This document shows, piece after piece, positions 36,212 to 45,367 of a DNA stretch of 64,000 nt. A program made the position numbers and the translations under genes. Within the stretch, counting starts at the first letter, position 1; each line of letters starts with the position of its first letter. The stretch is from CAZGXI01 sp964529715 (GTDB lineage Bacteria; Chloroflexota; Anaerolineae; Aggregatilineales; Ch27), in assembly GCA_964529715.1 (NCBI GenBank), contig CAZGXI010000009.1, positions 61,905-125,904 of the forward strand. The letters run 5' to 3'. The notes under the pieces were generated by a model. The model saw only the letters and a list, made by a program, of their open reading frames with translations, did no database searches and was not told the origin of the DNA.

Positions 36212-37198
36212 TCACGATTGGGCCAGCAGCAGCTTGACATACTGGGCGCGCTCGAAGGCGTCGGGATCGGGGACGTTCTTCTGGCTGAGATTGCCCCGGA
36301 AATCGTCCAGTGTCTCGTAGCCTTTCTCGTCCATCCAGTTTTGAAGATGGATGAGCATGGTCGAGAGGTAGGGGATGCCGTTCTTGAGCAGCGTGGCTGC
36401 CATTTGCACCACACTCGCCCCGGCCAGCAGCCCTTTGACCACGTCCCGCCCGGTGTGTGCCCCGGTGTTCAACGCCAGATCCAGACTTGTGCGCCCATAG
36501 AGGATGGCAACCCATCGCAGCGGCAGCTTGAGTTCTGCCGGCGTGCTGAGGACCATCTCGCTGTGCAAACTTTCGCTGTCAGGGTCAATATCGGGCTGGA
36601 GGAAGCGGTTGAACAGCACCACGCCTTTCACACCGCGTTTTTCCAATTCCCGGACTACATTCGCAGGAGCCGTGAGAAACGGACTGAGCTTGACCGCCAG
36701 CGGCAACGACACTTCTGCCCGGATGCGTTCAACAATGTCATACAGCCGGTTCTCGATAACACTGCCGGGCGTGTCGGGGTCAGTGGGGACGATATAATAG
36801 TTGATTTCCAGGCCGTCCACACCGGTGCCCGCTAACTGCCGCGCGTAATCCACCCATGCGCCGGGAGTGACGGCGTTCAGGCTGGCAAACAGGGGCATCT
36901 GCACGGCTTTGCGGGTCTTTTCCACCCACATCAGGTGTTCTTTGGGGCCGCCGTGTTTGAGTTGCGGATAGTAAGATGTGGATTCGGCATAGCCGTCGGC
37001 GCCGGACGCCAGGAATTCGGCCAGCGCCTGGCGGTCATATTCAATCTGCTCCTCAAACAGCGAACGGATGACCAGTGCCCCGGCCCCTGCCTCTTCAGCC
37101 ATCTTGACGCGATCTACGTAGCTGGAAATTGAACTTGCAGCCACGACCAAGGGATTTTTTAGGGAAACACCCAGGTAGGTGGTAGAGAGATCAACCAT
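36212..37198 (-). CDS. Dihydroorotate dehydrogenase-like protein
   Basis: 328 residues, TIM-barrel flavoprotein fold of the DHODH family (COG0167): LGVSLKNPLVVAASSISSYVDRVKMAEEAGAGALVIRSLFEEQ, with the FMN-binding GADVVQMAATLLKNG-type segment near the C-terminus (GASVVQMAATLL). It diverges from true PyrD; such proteins sit beside pyruvate:ferredoxin oxidoreductase in some anaerobes and have no assigned reaction. Divergent from nifJ across a 200-bp region holding an inverted repeat, so the two may share control. Confidence 0.82.
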   Translation of the reverse strand: MVDLSTTYLGVSLKNPLVVAASSISSYVDRVKMAEEAGAGALVIRSLFEEQIEYDRQALAEFLASGADGYAESTSYYPQLKHGGPKEHLMWVEKTRKAVQMPLFASLNAVTPGAWVDYARQLAGTGVDGLEINYYIVPTDPDTPGSVIENRLYDIVERIRAEVSLPLAVKLSPFLTAPANVVRELEKRGVKGVVLFNRFLQPDIDPDSESLHSEMVLSTPAELKLPLRWVAILYGRTSLDLALNTGAHTGRDVVKGLLAGASVVQMAATLLKNGIPYLSTMLIHLQNWMDEKGYETLDDFRGNLSQKNVPDPDAFERAQYVKLLLAQS

Positions 37199-37281
37199 GC
37201 GGTTTGACTCCTTGTAAGGTTAGCAGGTTGAGATTATGAGTCGCCCTATCTTACTTTACTTTACGCCCCCGGTCCATTTTC

Positions 37282-37326
37282 CAGAAGTGATAACTGACAC
37301 TAAAACAGTGCTGATTTTCACTTCTG
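37282..37326. promoter_or_regulatory. Inverted repeat between DHODH-like gene and nifJ
   Basis: CAGAAGTGA (37282-37290) and TCACTTCTG (37318-37326) are 9-bp inverted repeats 27 bases apart, with a smaller inner pair CACT/AGTG around AAAAC. AT-richer than its surroundings. It sits 73 bases before the nifJ ATG and between divergent genes: a candidate operator or leader hairpin. No match to a named operator could be recognised. Confidence 0.45.
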
Positions 37327-37398
37327 AGGCATAGTGTTCGGTGTTAGGCTATGACAATGGATTTGTTGTGTCCGATAACCATTCAGGAAGGGTCTGGC

Positions 37399-40300
37399 AT
37401 GGCCGATAAACAAACGCGGCACTTTGTCACCATTGATGCCAACACGGCGGTGGCTCATGTGGCCCATGCTGTGAGCGAAGTGATTGCCATCTATCCCATC
37501 ACTCCCTCCTCACTGATGGGCGAACTGGCTGACGAAAAGTCAGCGATGGGCGAAAAAAATATCTGGGGCACCGTTCCCCAGGTCGTGGAAATGCAGTCTG
37601 AGGGCGGGGCCGCCGGCGCGGTTCACGGTGCGCTGACAACGGGGGCGCTCTGCACGACTTTTACAGCCTCGCAGGGCTTGCTCCTGATGATCCCCAATAT
37701 GTACAAGATTGCCGGTGAATTGACACCGGCTGTGTTTCATGTGGCCGCCCGTGCGCTGGCTGCCCAGGCGCTCTCCATTTTCGGCGACCACTCCGATGTC
37801 ATGTCTGTGCGCGCGACCGGGTATGCGCTGCTGTGCTCCGGCAATGCCCAGGAGGCGATGGACCTTGCCCTGGTTGCTCATGCTGCTACGCTTAAGGCGC
37901 GTGTGCCGTTCGTACACTTCTTTGATGGCTTCCGTACTTCCAGTGAAGTGATGAAGGTCGAGGAACTGACCTTCGACGATATGCGCGCCATGATCGACGA
38001 GGACCTGGTGATCGCCCACCGGATGCGTGGCCTGTCGCCAGATCGTCCGGCGATTCGCGGCACGGCCCAGAACCCCGACGTGTACTTCCAGGGCCGCGAA
38101 ACGGTGAACCCCTACTACCTCAAAGCGGGCGCCATTGTCCAGGAATATATGGATCGGCTGGCTTCCCTGGTGGGCCGGAGCTACCATCTGTTCGATTACT
38201 ATGGTGCGCCGGATGCCGACCGCGTGGTCGTGATGATGGGGTCCGGCGCTGAGGCCATGCACGAGGTCGTGGAATACCTGAATGCGCAGGGCGAAAAGGT
38301 CGGCGTGATCAAGGTGCGCCTGTACCGGCCCTTCGTCTCTGAGGCGTTCGTGGCTGCGCTACCCAAGACGGTTAAGCGCATCGCCGTGCTGGATCGCACC
38401 AAAGAACCGGGCGCGTTGGGCGAACCGCTGTATCTGGATGTGACCGCGGCCTTGGCCGAAGCTCTGGCGAACGGCCAGATCGGGGCAATGCCGCAGGTCT
38501 TTGGTGGGCGTTATGGCCTGGGGTCGAAGGACTTCACCGGCGGCATGGCGAAGGCCGTGCTAGATAACCTGCGCGCGCCGCAGCCCAAGAATCACTTCGC
38601 CGTCGGGATTATCGACGACGTGACCGGTGCCAGCCTGGATTGGGATGAGACCTTCGACAGTGAAGGGCCGGGCGTGCATACCGCCATGTTCTATGGCTTG
38701 GGGGCTGACGGTACGGTTGGCGCGAACAAGAACACCATCAAGATTATCGGCAAGGCGACGGACTTTTGGGCGCAGGGTTATTTCGTCTACGACTCCAAGA
38801 AGTCCGGCTCAATGACCGTCTCACACCTGCGTTTCAGCAAGCGCCCGATCCGCAGCACTTACCTGATCCGCGAGGCGGATTTCCTGGCCTGCCATAACTT
38901 CAGCTTCCTTGAGCGATACGATATGCTCAGCCACCTCAAGCAGGGCGGTACCTTCCTGCTCAACAGCCCCTACAGTGCGAGCGAGGTGTGGGAGCACTTG
39001 CCCGCCGAGGTGCAGCAGGCGTTGATCGAGAAGCAGGCCCGCTTTTATGTCATCGACGCCCTGGGTCTGGCGAAGTCGCTCGGCCTGGGTGGGCGCATCA
39101 ATACGACGATGCAGGCGGCCTTTTTCGCCATTTCCGGCGTGCTGCCCGAAGATCAGGCGCTGGAGATGATCAACCTGGCAATTGAGGATACCTATGGCGA
39201 CAAGGGCCAGAAGATCGTGGATATGAACATCCGCGCCGCCTCGCTCGCCCGTGAACGTATCCAGCAGGTCCAGATTCCGAACGCTGTCACCAGCAAGATA
39301 CGGATGCGCGAGGCGGTCCCGGCGAATGTGCCGGACTTCGTCAGGAACGTCACAGGCGAGATCATTGCCGGGCGCGGCGACCGGTTGCCTGTCTCGGCTA
39401 TGCCTGCGGATGGCACTTTCCCGGTGGGCACGACTAAGTATGAGAAGCGCAACATCGCCACCGAAATCCCGGTGTGGAATCCCGATGTGTGCATTCAGTG
39501 TAACCAGTGTTCGTTTGTCTGTCCGCACGCCACCATCCGCGTCAAGATTTACGACGCGAAGTACGCCAACGGCAATGCCCCGGCAACATTCAAATCGACG
39601 GATGCTAAGGGCAGGGAGTTCGCCGGAATGCGTTACACCGTCCAGGTGGCGCCAGAAGATTGCACCGGTTGCGGCCTGTGTGTGGAAGCCTGCCCGGCCT
39701 ATGAGAAGGTCGGCGGTCAGAAGACGGAGCGCAAGGCGATCAACATGGCTCCGCAGCCTCCTTTGCGCGAAGCCGAGGCCCGTAACTGGGATTATTTCCT
39801 GTCGATCCCAGACCTGGACCCGACCACGTTCAATCGCTTCACCGTCAAGGGATCGCAATACCTCCCGGCGCTGTTCGAGTTCTCTGGTGCGTGCGCCGGC
39901 TGTGGTGAGACTCCCTACATCAAGCTGGTGACGCAGCTTTTCGGCGACCATACCGTGATCGCCAACGCCACCGGTTGTTCGTCTATCTACGGCGGCAATC
40001 TGCCGACGACCCCCTACACGGCCCGTGCTACTGATGGACGCGGCCCGGCCTGGTCAAATTCGCTCTTTGAGGATAACGCCGAGTTTGGCCTGGGAATGCG
40101 GCTGACGATCAATAAGATGAACCAGTTTGCCCGTGAGCTGTTGGAGCAGGCCCCAGTTGACGCGGCGCTCAAGCAGGCTATTCTGGATGCTGACATGAGC
40201 ACACCGGAAGGCATCGAGCAGCAGCGTGTCCGTGTCGAGCAGCTCAAGAGCGCGCTCAAGAACGACGACAGTGACTTTGCCAGACGCCTGCTGGTCGTCG

Positions 40301-40962
40301 CCGACTATCTGGTGCGCAAGGTCGTCTGGATCTTCGGCGGGGATGGTTGGGCGTATGACATCGGCTACGGTGGGCTGGATCATGTGCTGGCTTCCGGGCA
40401 GGATGTGAATGTCTTGGTGCTGGACACCGCCGTGTATTCCAACACTGGTGGGCAGATGTCGAAGGCCACGCCGCGCGGCGCGATGGCGAAATTTGCCGCC
40501 GCCGGGAAGCCGGTCCGTAAGAAGGACCTTGGCCTGATCGCTATCAGCTATGGCAACATCTATGTGGCGCAGGTGGCTTTTGGCGCCAACATGACCCAGA
40601 CCGTACGTGCCATGCAAGAAGCGGCGGCTTACCCCGGCCCATCCATCCTTATCGCCTACGCGCACTGCAAAGAGCAAGGCATCGACAACTTGAAGGGGCT
40701 TGAGCTTCAGAAGCAGGCAGTCGAGAGTGGCTTCTGGCCGCTTTACCGCTACAACCCGGCTGTGCCGGAAGGCAAGAACCCCTTCACTCTCGAATCGAAG
40801 ATTGAGATCGAGGGCCTGGAAGACTTCATGTACAAGCAGGGGCGCTTCAACGTCCTGCGCAAAGTGGACCCCGAACGCGCTCAAATGCTGCTGGAACTGG
40901 CCCACCAGGACGTAATTGCACGTTGGAATCAGTATCAGGCCCTGGCGCAGGCCAAAGGTTAG
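37399..40962 (+). CDS. nifJ: Pyruvate:ferredoxin (flavodoxin) oxidoreductase
   Basis: 1187 residues from the ATG at 37399, with AGGAAGGG upstream; the open frame begins at 37351. Single-chain PFOR oxidising pyruvate to acetyl-CoA, CO2 and reduced ferredoxin. Domain order is complete: N-terminal pyrimidine-binding domain (VAIYPITPSS), gamma domain, linker, two 4Fe-4S clusters (CIQCNQCSFVCP near 697 and CTGCGLCVEACP near 754), then the TPP domain with GACAGCGETPYIKL near 830 and GDGWAYDIGYGGLDH near 980. Length fits the family. A terminator follows. Marks an anaerobic or microaerophilic style of pyruvate metabolism. Confidence 0.96.
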   Translation: MADKQTRHFVTIDANTAVAHVAHAVSEVIAIYPITPSSLMGELADEKSAMGEKNIWGTVPQVVEMQSEGGAAGAVHGALTTGALCTTFTASQGLLLMIPNMYKIAGELTPAVFHVAARALAAQALSIFGDHSDVMSVRATGYALLCSGNAQEAMDLALVAHAATLKARVPFVHFFDGFRTSSEVMKVEELTFDDMRAMIDEDLVIAHRMRGLSPDRPAIRGTAQNPDVYFQGRETVNPYYLKAGAIVQEYMDRLASLVGRSYHLFDYYGAPDADRVVVMMGSGAEAMHEVVEYLNAQGEKVGVIKVRLYRPFVSEAFVAALPKTVKRIAVLDRTKEPGALGEPLYLDVTAALAEALANGQIGAMPQVFGGRYGLGSKDFTGGMAKAVLDNLRAPQPKNHFAVGIIDDVTGASLDWDETFDSEGPGVHTAMFYGLGADGTVGANKNTIKIIGKATDFWAQGYFVYDSKKSGSMTVSHLRFSKRPIRSTYLIREADFLACHNFSFLERYDMLSHLKQGGTFLLNSPYSASEVWEHLPAEVQQALIEKQARFYVIDALGLAKSLGLGGRINTTMQAAFFAISGVLPEDQALEMINLAIEDTYGDKGQKIVDMNIRAASLARERIQQVQIPNAVTSKIRMREAVPANVPDFVRNVTGEIIAGRGDRLPVSAMPADGTFPVGTTKYEKRNIATEIPVWNPDVCIQCNQCSFVCPHATIRVKIYDAKYANGNAPATFKSTDAKGREFAGMRYTVQVAPEDCTGCGLCVEACPAYEKVGGQKTERKAINMAPQPPLREAEARNWDYFLSIPDLDPTTFNRFTVKGSQYLPALFEFSGACAGCGETPYIKLVTQLFGDHTVIANATGCSSIYGGNLPTTPYTARATDGRGPAWSNSLFEDNAEFGLGMRLTINKMNQFARELLEQAPVDAALKQAILDADMSTPEGIEQQRVRVEQLKSALKNDDSDFARRLLVVADYLVRKVVWIFGGDGWAYDIGYGGLDHVLASGQDVNVLVLDTAVYSNTGGQMSKATPRGAMAKFAAAGKPVRKKDLGLIAISYGNIYVAQVAFGANMTQTVRAMQEAAAYPGPSILIAYAHCKEQGIDNLKGLELQKQAVESGFWPLYRYNPAVPEGKNPFTLESKIEIEGLEDFMYKQGRFNVLRKVDPERAQMLLELAHQDVIARWNQYQALAQAKG

Positions 40963-40995
40963 GTGAGATCTGGGCTAACTGCCGTGATCGGAGAT

Positions 40996-41027
40996 CGCCC
41001 ACCGGGACACCCCGGTGGGCGCTTTTT
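40996..41027 (+). terminator. Intrinsic terminator after nifJ
   Basis: Perfect 11-bp GC-rich stem (40996-41006 with 41011-41021), loop ACAC, then C and five Ts at 41023-41027. Located 33 bases after the nifJ stop. Confidence 0.93.
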
Positions 41028-41095
41028 CTGTAGCCCAATCGGGCAAATCATGGTAACATCGTCTACCATTACTGACGACGCGAGGAAACCGTCTG

Positions 41096-41827
41096 ATGCG
41101 CGTTCTGATCATCTCAGACATTCACGCCAATCTGAGTGCTTTTGAAGCTGTTCTCAAGGATGCCCAGGGCGATTGGGACTACGTCTGGTGTCTCGGCGAT
41201 GTGGTCGGCTACGGCCCCGATCCGAATGAATGCGTGGACCTGCTGCGTTCCCTGCCGCATCTGGCGCTGGCCGGAAACCATGACTGGGCCGCGTTAGGAC
41301 GGCTCGACATCCGTACCTTTAACAGCGATGCCCGTAAGGTCGTGACCTGGACGGCAGAAACACTGCGCCCAGATAACATCGACTATCTGGCGGCACTGCC
41401 CACGACCTTTGTGCTGGGACCGTATACCTTGGCGCATGGCAGCCCACGCGAACCGGTCTGGGAGTACATCCTAGACCCGTTGATTGCCGCACTGAACTTT
41501 CCACATTTTGAGACACCTTACTGCCTCGTCGGACACACACACACTCCTGTGACCTTCGAGTTGCTTAATGAACACGGCGAGACCGAGTCGATGCAGCCGG
41601 TTTATCGCAGACCCCTGCCGCTCAATGGACGCCGTAGGATCATTAACCCCGGTTCGGTTGGTCAGCCCCGCGATTCTAACCCCGATGCAGCCTATGCGCT
41701 GTTGAACGTCGATAAGTCGATCCTGGAGCATCGCCGTATTCCTTATGATATTGGCGTTGTTCAGGAGCGGATGCGCCGGGCCGAAATGCCAGAACGGTTA
41801 ATCGCACGGCTGGAACACGGTTGGTAG
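41096..41827 (+). CDS. Metallophosphoesterase (YfcE/MJ0936-like)
   Basis: 243 residues. Metal motifs in order: SDIHAN, GDVVGYGPDP, GNHDW and GHTHTP, with the typical INPGSVGQPRD near the C-terminus. Same family as the 276-residue protein at 5271-6101; the resemblance is moderate (for example GDVVGYGPDP against GDLVGRGP). Substrate unknown; some members cleave cyclic nucleotides or phosphodiesters. Begins 16 bases before the epimerase gene (41-base gap region) and may be co-transcribed with it. Confidence 0.86.
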   Translation: MRVLIISDIHANLSAFEAVLKDAQGDWDYVWCLGDVVGYGPDPNECVDLLRSLPHLALAGNHDWAALGRLDIRTFNSDARKVVTWTAETLRPDNIDYLAALPTTFVLGPYTLAHGSPREPVWEYILDPLIAALNFPHFETPYCLVGHTHTPVTFELLNEHGETESMQPVYRRPLPLNGRRRIINPGSVGQPRDSNPDAAYALLNVDKSILEHRRIPYDIGVVQERMRRAEMPERLIARLEHGW

Positions 41828-41866
41828 CTCCATGAGCGTGAAATGCATACGGGCAAGGAGCATCCA

Positions 41867-42832
41867 GTGGCATATGACTTTGACTGGTCCGCTCAGCGGG
41901 TGATTGTGACAGGGGGGTATGGCTTTCTGGGCAGGCATCTCTGCGCGCGCCTGAATGCCCTCGGCTGTGGCGGCGTTTACCCGATCAGTGCTGCTCATTA
42001 TGACCTACGTGAGCAGGTTAGCGTTCAGCGGCTGTACGCCGATTATCCTGACGCAACCATGGTTGTTCACCTGGCGGCGACCGTCGGCGGTATCGGCGCC
42101 AACAGTCTCCAGCCGGGCACATTTTTCTATGACAACCTGATCATGGGCATTATGCTCATGGAATATGCCCGGCGCGCCGGCGTGCCGAAATTTGTCAGCA
42201 TCGGCACGATTTGCTCCTATCCCAAATATACGCCCGTCCCGTTCCGTGAAGAAGACCTGTGGAACGGCTACCCAGAAGAAACCAACGCGCCCTACGGATT
42301 GGCGAAGAAAATGCTGCTGGTACAGGCGCAGGCCTACCGGCAGGAGTTCGGCTACAACGCCATTCATCTGCTGCCGGTCAATCTCTATGGCCCCGGCGAT
42401 AACTTTGACCCGGTCTCTTCGCACGCCATCCCGGCGATCATCAAGAAGATGTATGATGCCCAGCAGGCCGGCACGGATCACATCGTCCTGTGGGGTGATG
42501 GCACGCCGACCCGTGAGTTTCTCTATGTCGAGGATGCCGCCGAGGGAATCGCACTGGCGATGGCCCGCTATAACGACTCCGACCCGGTTAACCTGGGGGC
42601 CGGCTTTGAGATCAGTATCAAGGACCTGGCCACCCTGATCGCGCAACTGATGGATTTCACAGGCGAGATTCGCTGGGATACGTCCAGGCCGGGCGGTCAG
42701 CCGCGCCGGATGCTCGATACGACACGCGCCTGGGAGCGGTTTGGCTTCCGGGCCAGGACCGACTTTCGCACTGGCTTGCGGCGGACGATTGATTGGTATC
42801 GGGAAGCGCGCGCACGTGGCGAGTTGCCCTAA
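41867..42832 (+). CDS. GDP-L-fucose synthase-like NAD-dependent epimerase/reductase
   Basis: 321 residues from a GTG at 41867 with GGAG six bases upstream; an ATG at 41843 in frame has weaker support. Rossmann motif VTGGYGFLGRHL, then HLAATVGGIGANSLQPGTFFYDNLIMG, GTICSYPKYTPVPFREEDLWNGYPEETNAPYGLAKK (Tyr-Lys of the SDR active site) and PVNLYGPGDNFDP. The pattern matches the GDP-fucose synthase clade, which converts GDP-4-keto-6-deoxymannose to GDP-fucose; the partner dehydratase gmd is absent nearby. Followed closely by two GT-C genes, suggesting supply of an activated deoxy sugar for surface glycans. Confidence 0.78.
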   Translation: MAYDFDWSAQRVIVTGGYGFLGRHLCARLNALGCGGVYPISAAHYDLREQVSVQRLYADYPDATMVVHLAATVGGIGANSLQPGTFFYDNLIMGIMLMEYARRAGVPKFVSIGTICSYPKYTPVPFREEDLWNGYPEETNAPYGLAKKMLLVQAQAYRQEFGYNAIHLLPVNLYGPGDNFDPVSSHAIPAIIKKMYDAQQAGTDHIVLWGDGTPTREFLYVEDAAEGIALAMARYNDSDPVNLGAGFEISIKDLATLIAQLMDFTGEIRWDTSRPGGQPRRMLDTTRAWERFGFRARTDFRTGLRRTIDWYREARARGELP

Positions 42833-42847
42833 AACGGCCCACTTTGA

Positions 42848-45346
42848 ATGCATCGACTGGTGTTGATCGGCCTGCTGCTGGTGGCTTTCTGGCTGCGTCT
42901 GGATGACCTCGATGTGCAGCCGCCCGGCGTCAGCAACGACGAAGCCGTGAACGTTGTGGACGCTTTCCACATCAGCCGCACGGGTAATTTTCCCTTATAC
43001 GAGGATTTTGGGCGTCCTGAACCGCTCTACCGTCTGTTTCTGGCATTAGGGACATCGTTGCTGGGACCGGGCGTGTGGACGTGCCGTTTGGTGTCTGCCC
43101 TGTTCGGCCTCGTGACGGTCGCCCTGGCTCAGTGGGCTATGCGCTGCTGCCTGCCCGATCTCGATCCGCGTACCCGGCGCGTGGCGGGTTTTGCGGCGGC
43201 TGGCGCGCTGGCGGTGGCATTGAGTCATGTCGCCCTGTCGCGGGCCGTGTATCGCGGTATTGTGCAGCCGCCTGTGATGCTCCTCTTCGTGGGATTTCTG
43301 CTGCGCGGGTTCGAGCATGGCCGTCGGCGTGATTTTATCCTGGCCGGCCTTTGCCTGGGCATCCTGATGTATACCTATACAGCGGCGCTGGTTCTGCCGT
43401 TGTCGCTGGCTGCCGTTGGGTTGAGTCTGTTGTTTTTCCGCCGTCGGGCGTGGCGGACCTGGCTTCCCGGCCTGATCGTGCTTGGCGTTGTGTTTGCCGG
43501 GCTGATCGCGCCCCTCGGCCTGCGCCTGCTGGCTTACCCGAATACCGTGCTCGGACGGACAGCAGCGGTCAGCGGTGACCTGGAATGGGATTGGGGCGCT
43601 CGCTGGAGCGGCCTGGTCGCCCAGTTTTTCACGCGGGGGGATGTGAACCCTCAGTACAATGTGGAAAGCGTGCCATTGTTGCCGCCGGGGTTTGAGGTGC
43701 TCTTTGTGCTCGGCCTGCTGGCGCTGGTAGTTCGCCTGCGACGGCCGTCATCGGTGCTGATCATGCTGCTGCTGGTCCTGGCGGCGATTCCGGTGCTGGC
43801 TTCGGACGAGATTCCGCACGGGCTGCGCATCATGGGGGAATTCGCCGTCTTTCCGCTGGTTATTGGCGCCGGAGTCGGCGCGATCAGCGCATTTGGCCTT
43901 GTGGCGCTGGGCAGATTCCGCACTGCTCTTTCGCACAACTGGCTGATGGTTGTGGTGTTCCTGTTCCTGACGGTGCTTATCGTGAGTGATGCGGTTTACG
44001 CTCGACGGACCTATGCCGCCTATTGGGAGCAACCTTACACCTGGCGCGTGCATGATCGCGATCTGCAACATAGTGAGTGGTTCTTCCGCCCGGATCGGCG
44101 CGAGTTTGCCCGCTGGTTAAGTGCGCAGCGAGGCCCGCTGCTGGTCCCATTGACAGAACTCAATGCGCCTACGACGCGCGCCTGGCTGCTGCGCTCTTAT
44201 CCTGACGTGGCGACGGCGGGGGATGCGTTCGCCATTCCCGCCGACACGCGCATCGTCGTGCCCTGGTCGTTGGAACTGGGCGACCTGCGGCGCGCGACGC
44301 GGCATTATGCCCTGCTGCAAGACGGCACGATCACGCTGTTGCCGCCGTTTTCTGACGAGACACACGCTGTGTTGTTGGAAGACATCGACTCGATGGAAGC
44401 GGTCCGACGGGCGAACGGCGACCTGCTGGCGCGCGTCGGACGGCTGCCGGACGGTCTGACGTTGGCCTTCGAGCCGCCCGTGCAGGCCGAAGACGGCGCG
44501 GCCCTGGCATCTTTTGGCGGCGAGGTAGCATTGCTGGCCTGGCGTGGCCCAGATATTCTGGCAGAAGAAGCGCAGTCCCTTACCTATACCCTGGATTGGT
44601 CTGCCCTGCGACGCCTGGGACATTACTACAGCGCCTTTTTGCAGCTTCAGACCCAGTCCGGTGAACGGATTGCCGGGGACGACGTGGAACTATGGCGCTG
44701 GTTGTATCCGACCAATGTATGGCAGGTTGGAGATGTCGTGCCGGATACGCACGTGCTGGAAATGCCCGCCGACCTGCCGCCGGGCGCATACCGGCTGGTG
44801 GCAGGGGTCTATCCGGTGGTCGGTGGGTGGTTGCCTGTTTTTTCGCCGGACGGCGATCTGCTCGGCGACGCGGCGACGATAGGCTGGGTAAAAGTCCCGC
44901 AACGTGAGCCGCTTCCTTCAGAGCCGAGGGCGCTTGCGGTGGATGCGACTTTAGGGAATCTCTTTGCCCTGCGCACTGCGAGCGCCACCTATCTCGACGA
45001 TGGGCGTGTCCGCCTCGTGCTGGAATGGGAATCGTTGGCGCAGCGGCCTGCCGTCGATGCAACTATCTTCGTCCATGTAACGGGAGCGGATGGGCAAAAC
45101 GTCGCACAAGACGACGCGCGGCCCTGGGGCGGGCAGTACCCGACCTTCATCTGGGAGATGGGGGAGCGTGTCAGGACCGAGCACCTGCTTGATCTACAAG
45201 GTGCGCCGGTGGATGATTTGCGCGTGTTCGTGGGCATGTACACGCTGCCAGTTGTGTCGCGCCTGGCCGTCATTCAGGATGACGCACCTACTTCAGATGC
45301 GCGCGTAAGTCTTGGGGCGCTGGACGTGCTTTTGCAGGACAGATGA
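42848..45346 (+). CDS. GT-C (GT39-like) membrane glycosyltransferase with two exported C-terminal domains
   Basis: 832 residues. The first 400 or so contain many transmembrane helices; PPGVSNDEAVNVVDA holds the Asp-Glu pair typical of the first extracytoplasmic loop in GT39/PMT-like enzymes. The C-terminal half is a predicted exported region with two similar beta-sandwich units, the first ending ADLPPGAYRLVAGVYPV and the second containing FVHVTGADGQNVAQDDARPWGGQYPTFIWEMGERV and LRVFVGMYTLP. A lipid-linked sugar donor is likely from the family; acceptor unknown. Lies 15 bp after the epimerase gene, followed 21 bp later by another large membrane protein. Confidence 0.8.
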   Translation: MHRLVLIGLLLVAFWLRLDDLDVQPPGVSNDEAVNVVDAFHISRTGNFPLYEDFGRPEPLYRLFLALGTSLLGPGVWTCRLVSALFGLVTVALAQWAMRCCLPDLDPRTRRVAGFAAAGALAVALSHVALSRAVYRGIVQPPVMLLFVGFLLRGFEHGRRRDFILAGLCLGILMYTYTAALVLPLSLAAVGLSLLFFRRRAWRTWLPGLIVLGVVFAGLIAPLGLRLLAYPNTVLGRTAAVSGDLEWDWGARWSGLVAQFFTRGDVNPQYNVESVPLLPPGFEVLFVLGLLALVVRLRRPSSVLIMLLLVLAAIPVLASDEIPHGLRIMGEFAVFPLVIGAGVGAISAFGLVALGRFRTALSHNWLMVVVFLFLTVLIVSDAVYARRTYAAYWEQPYTWRVHDRDLQHSEWFFRPDRREFARWLSAQRGPLLVPLTELNAPTTRAWLLRSYPDVATAGDAFAIPADTRIVVPWSLELGDLRRATRHYALLQDGTITLLPPFSDETHAVLLEDIDSMEAVRRANGDLLARVGRLPDGLTLAFEPPVQAEDGAALASFGGEVALLAWRGPDILAEEAQSLTYTLDWSALRRLGHYYSAFLQLQTQSGERIAGDDVELWRWLYPTNVWQVGDVVPDTHVLEMPADLPPGAYRLVAGVYPVVGGWLPVFSPDGDLLGDAATIGWVKVPQREPLPSEPRALAVDATLGNLFALRTASATYLDDGRVRLVLEWESLAQRPAVDATIFVHVTGADGQNVAQDDARPWGGQYPTFIWEMGERVRTEHLLDLQGAPVDDLRVFVGMYTLPVVSRLAVIQDDAPTSDARVSLGALDVLLQDR

Positions 45347-45367
45347 GCAACAGAGGATACATTTGCT

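Noticed and set aside
38821..39951. 376-residue minus-strand ORF inside nifJ
   Set aside because: Opposite strand of the conserved PFOR ferredoxin-domain coding sequence; no motifs.
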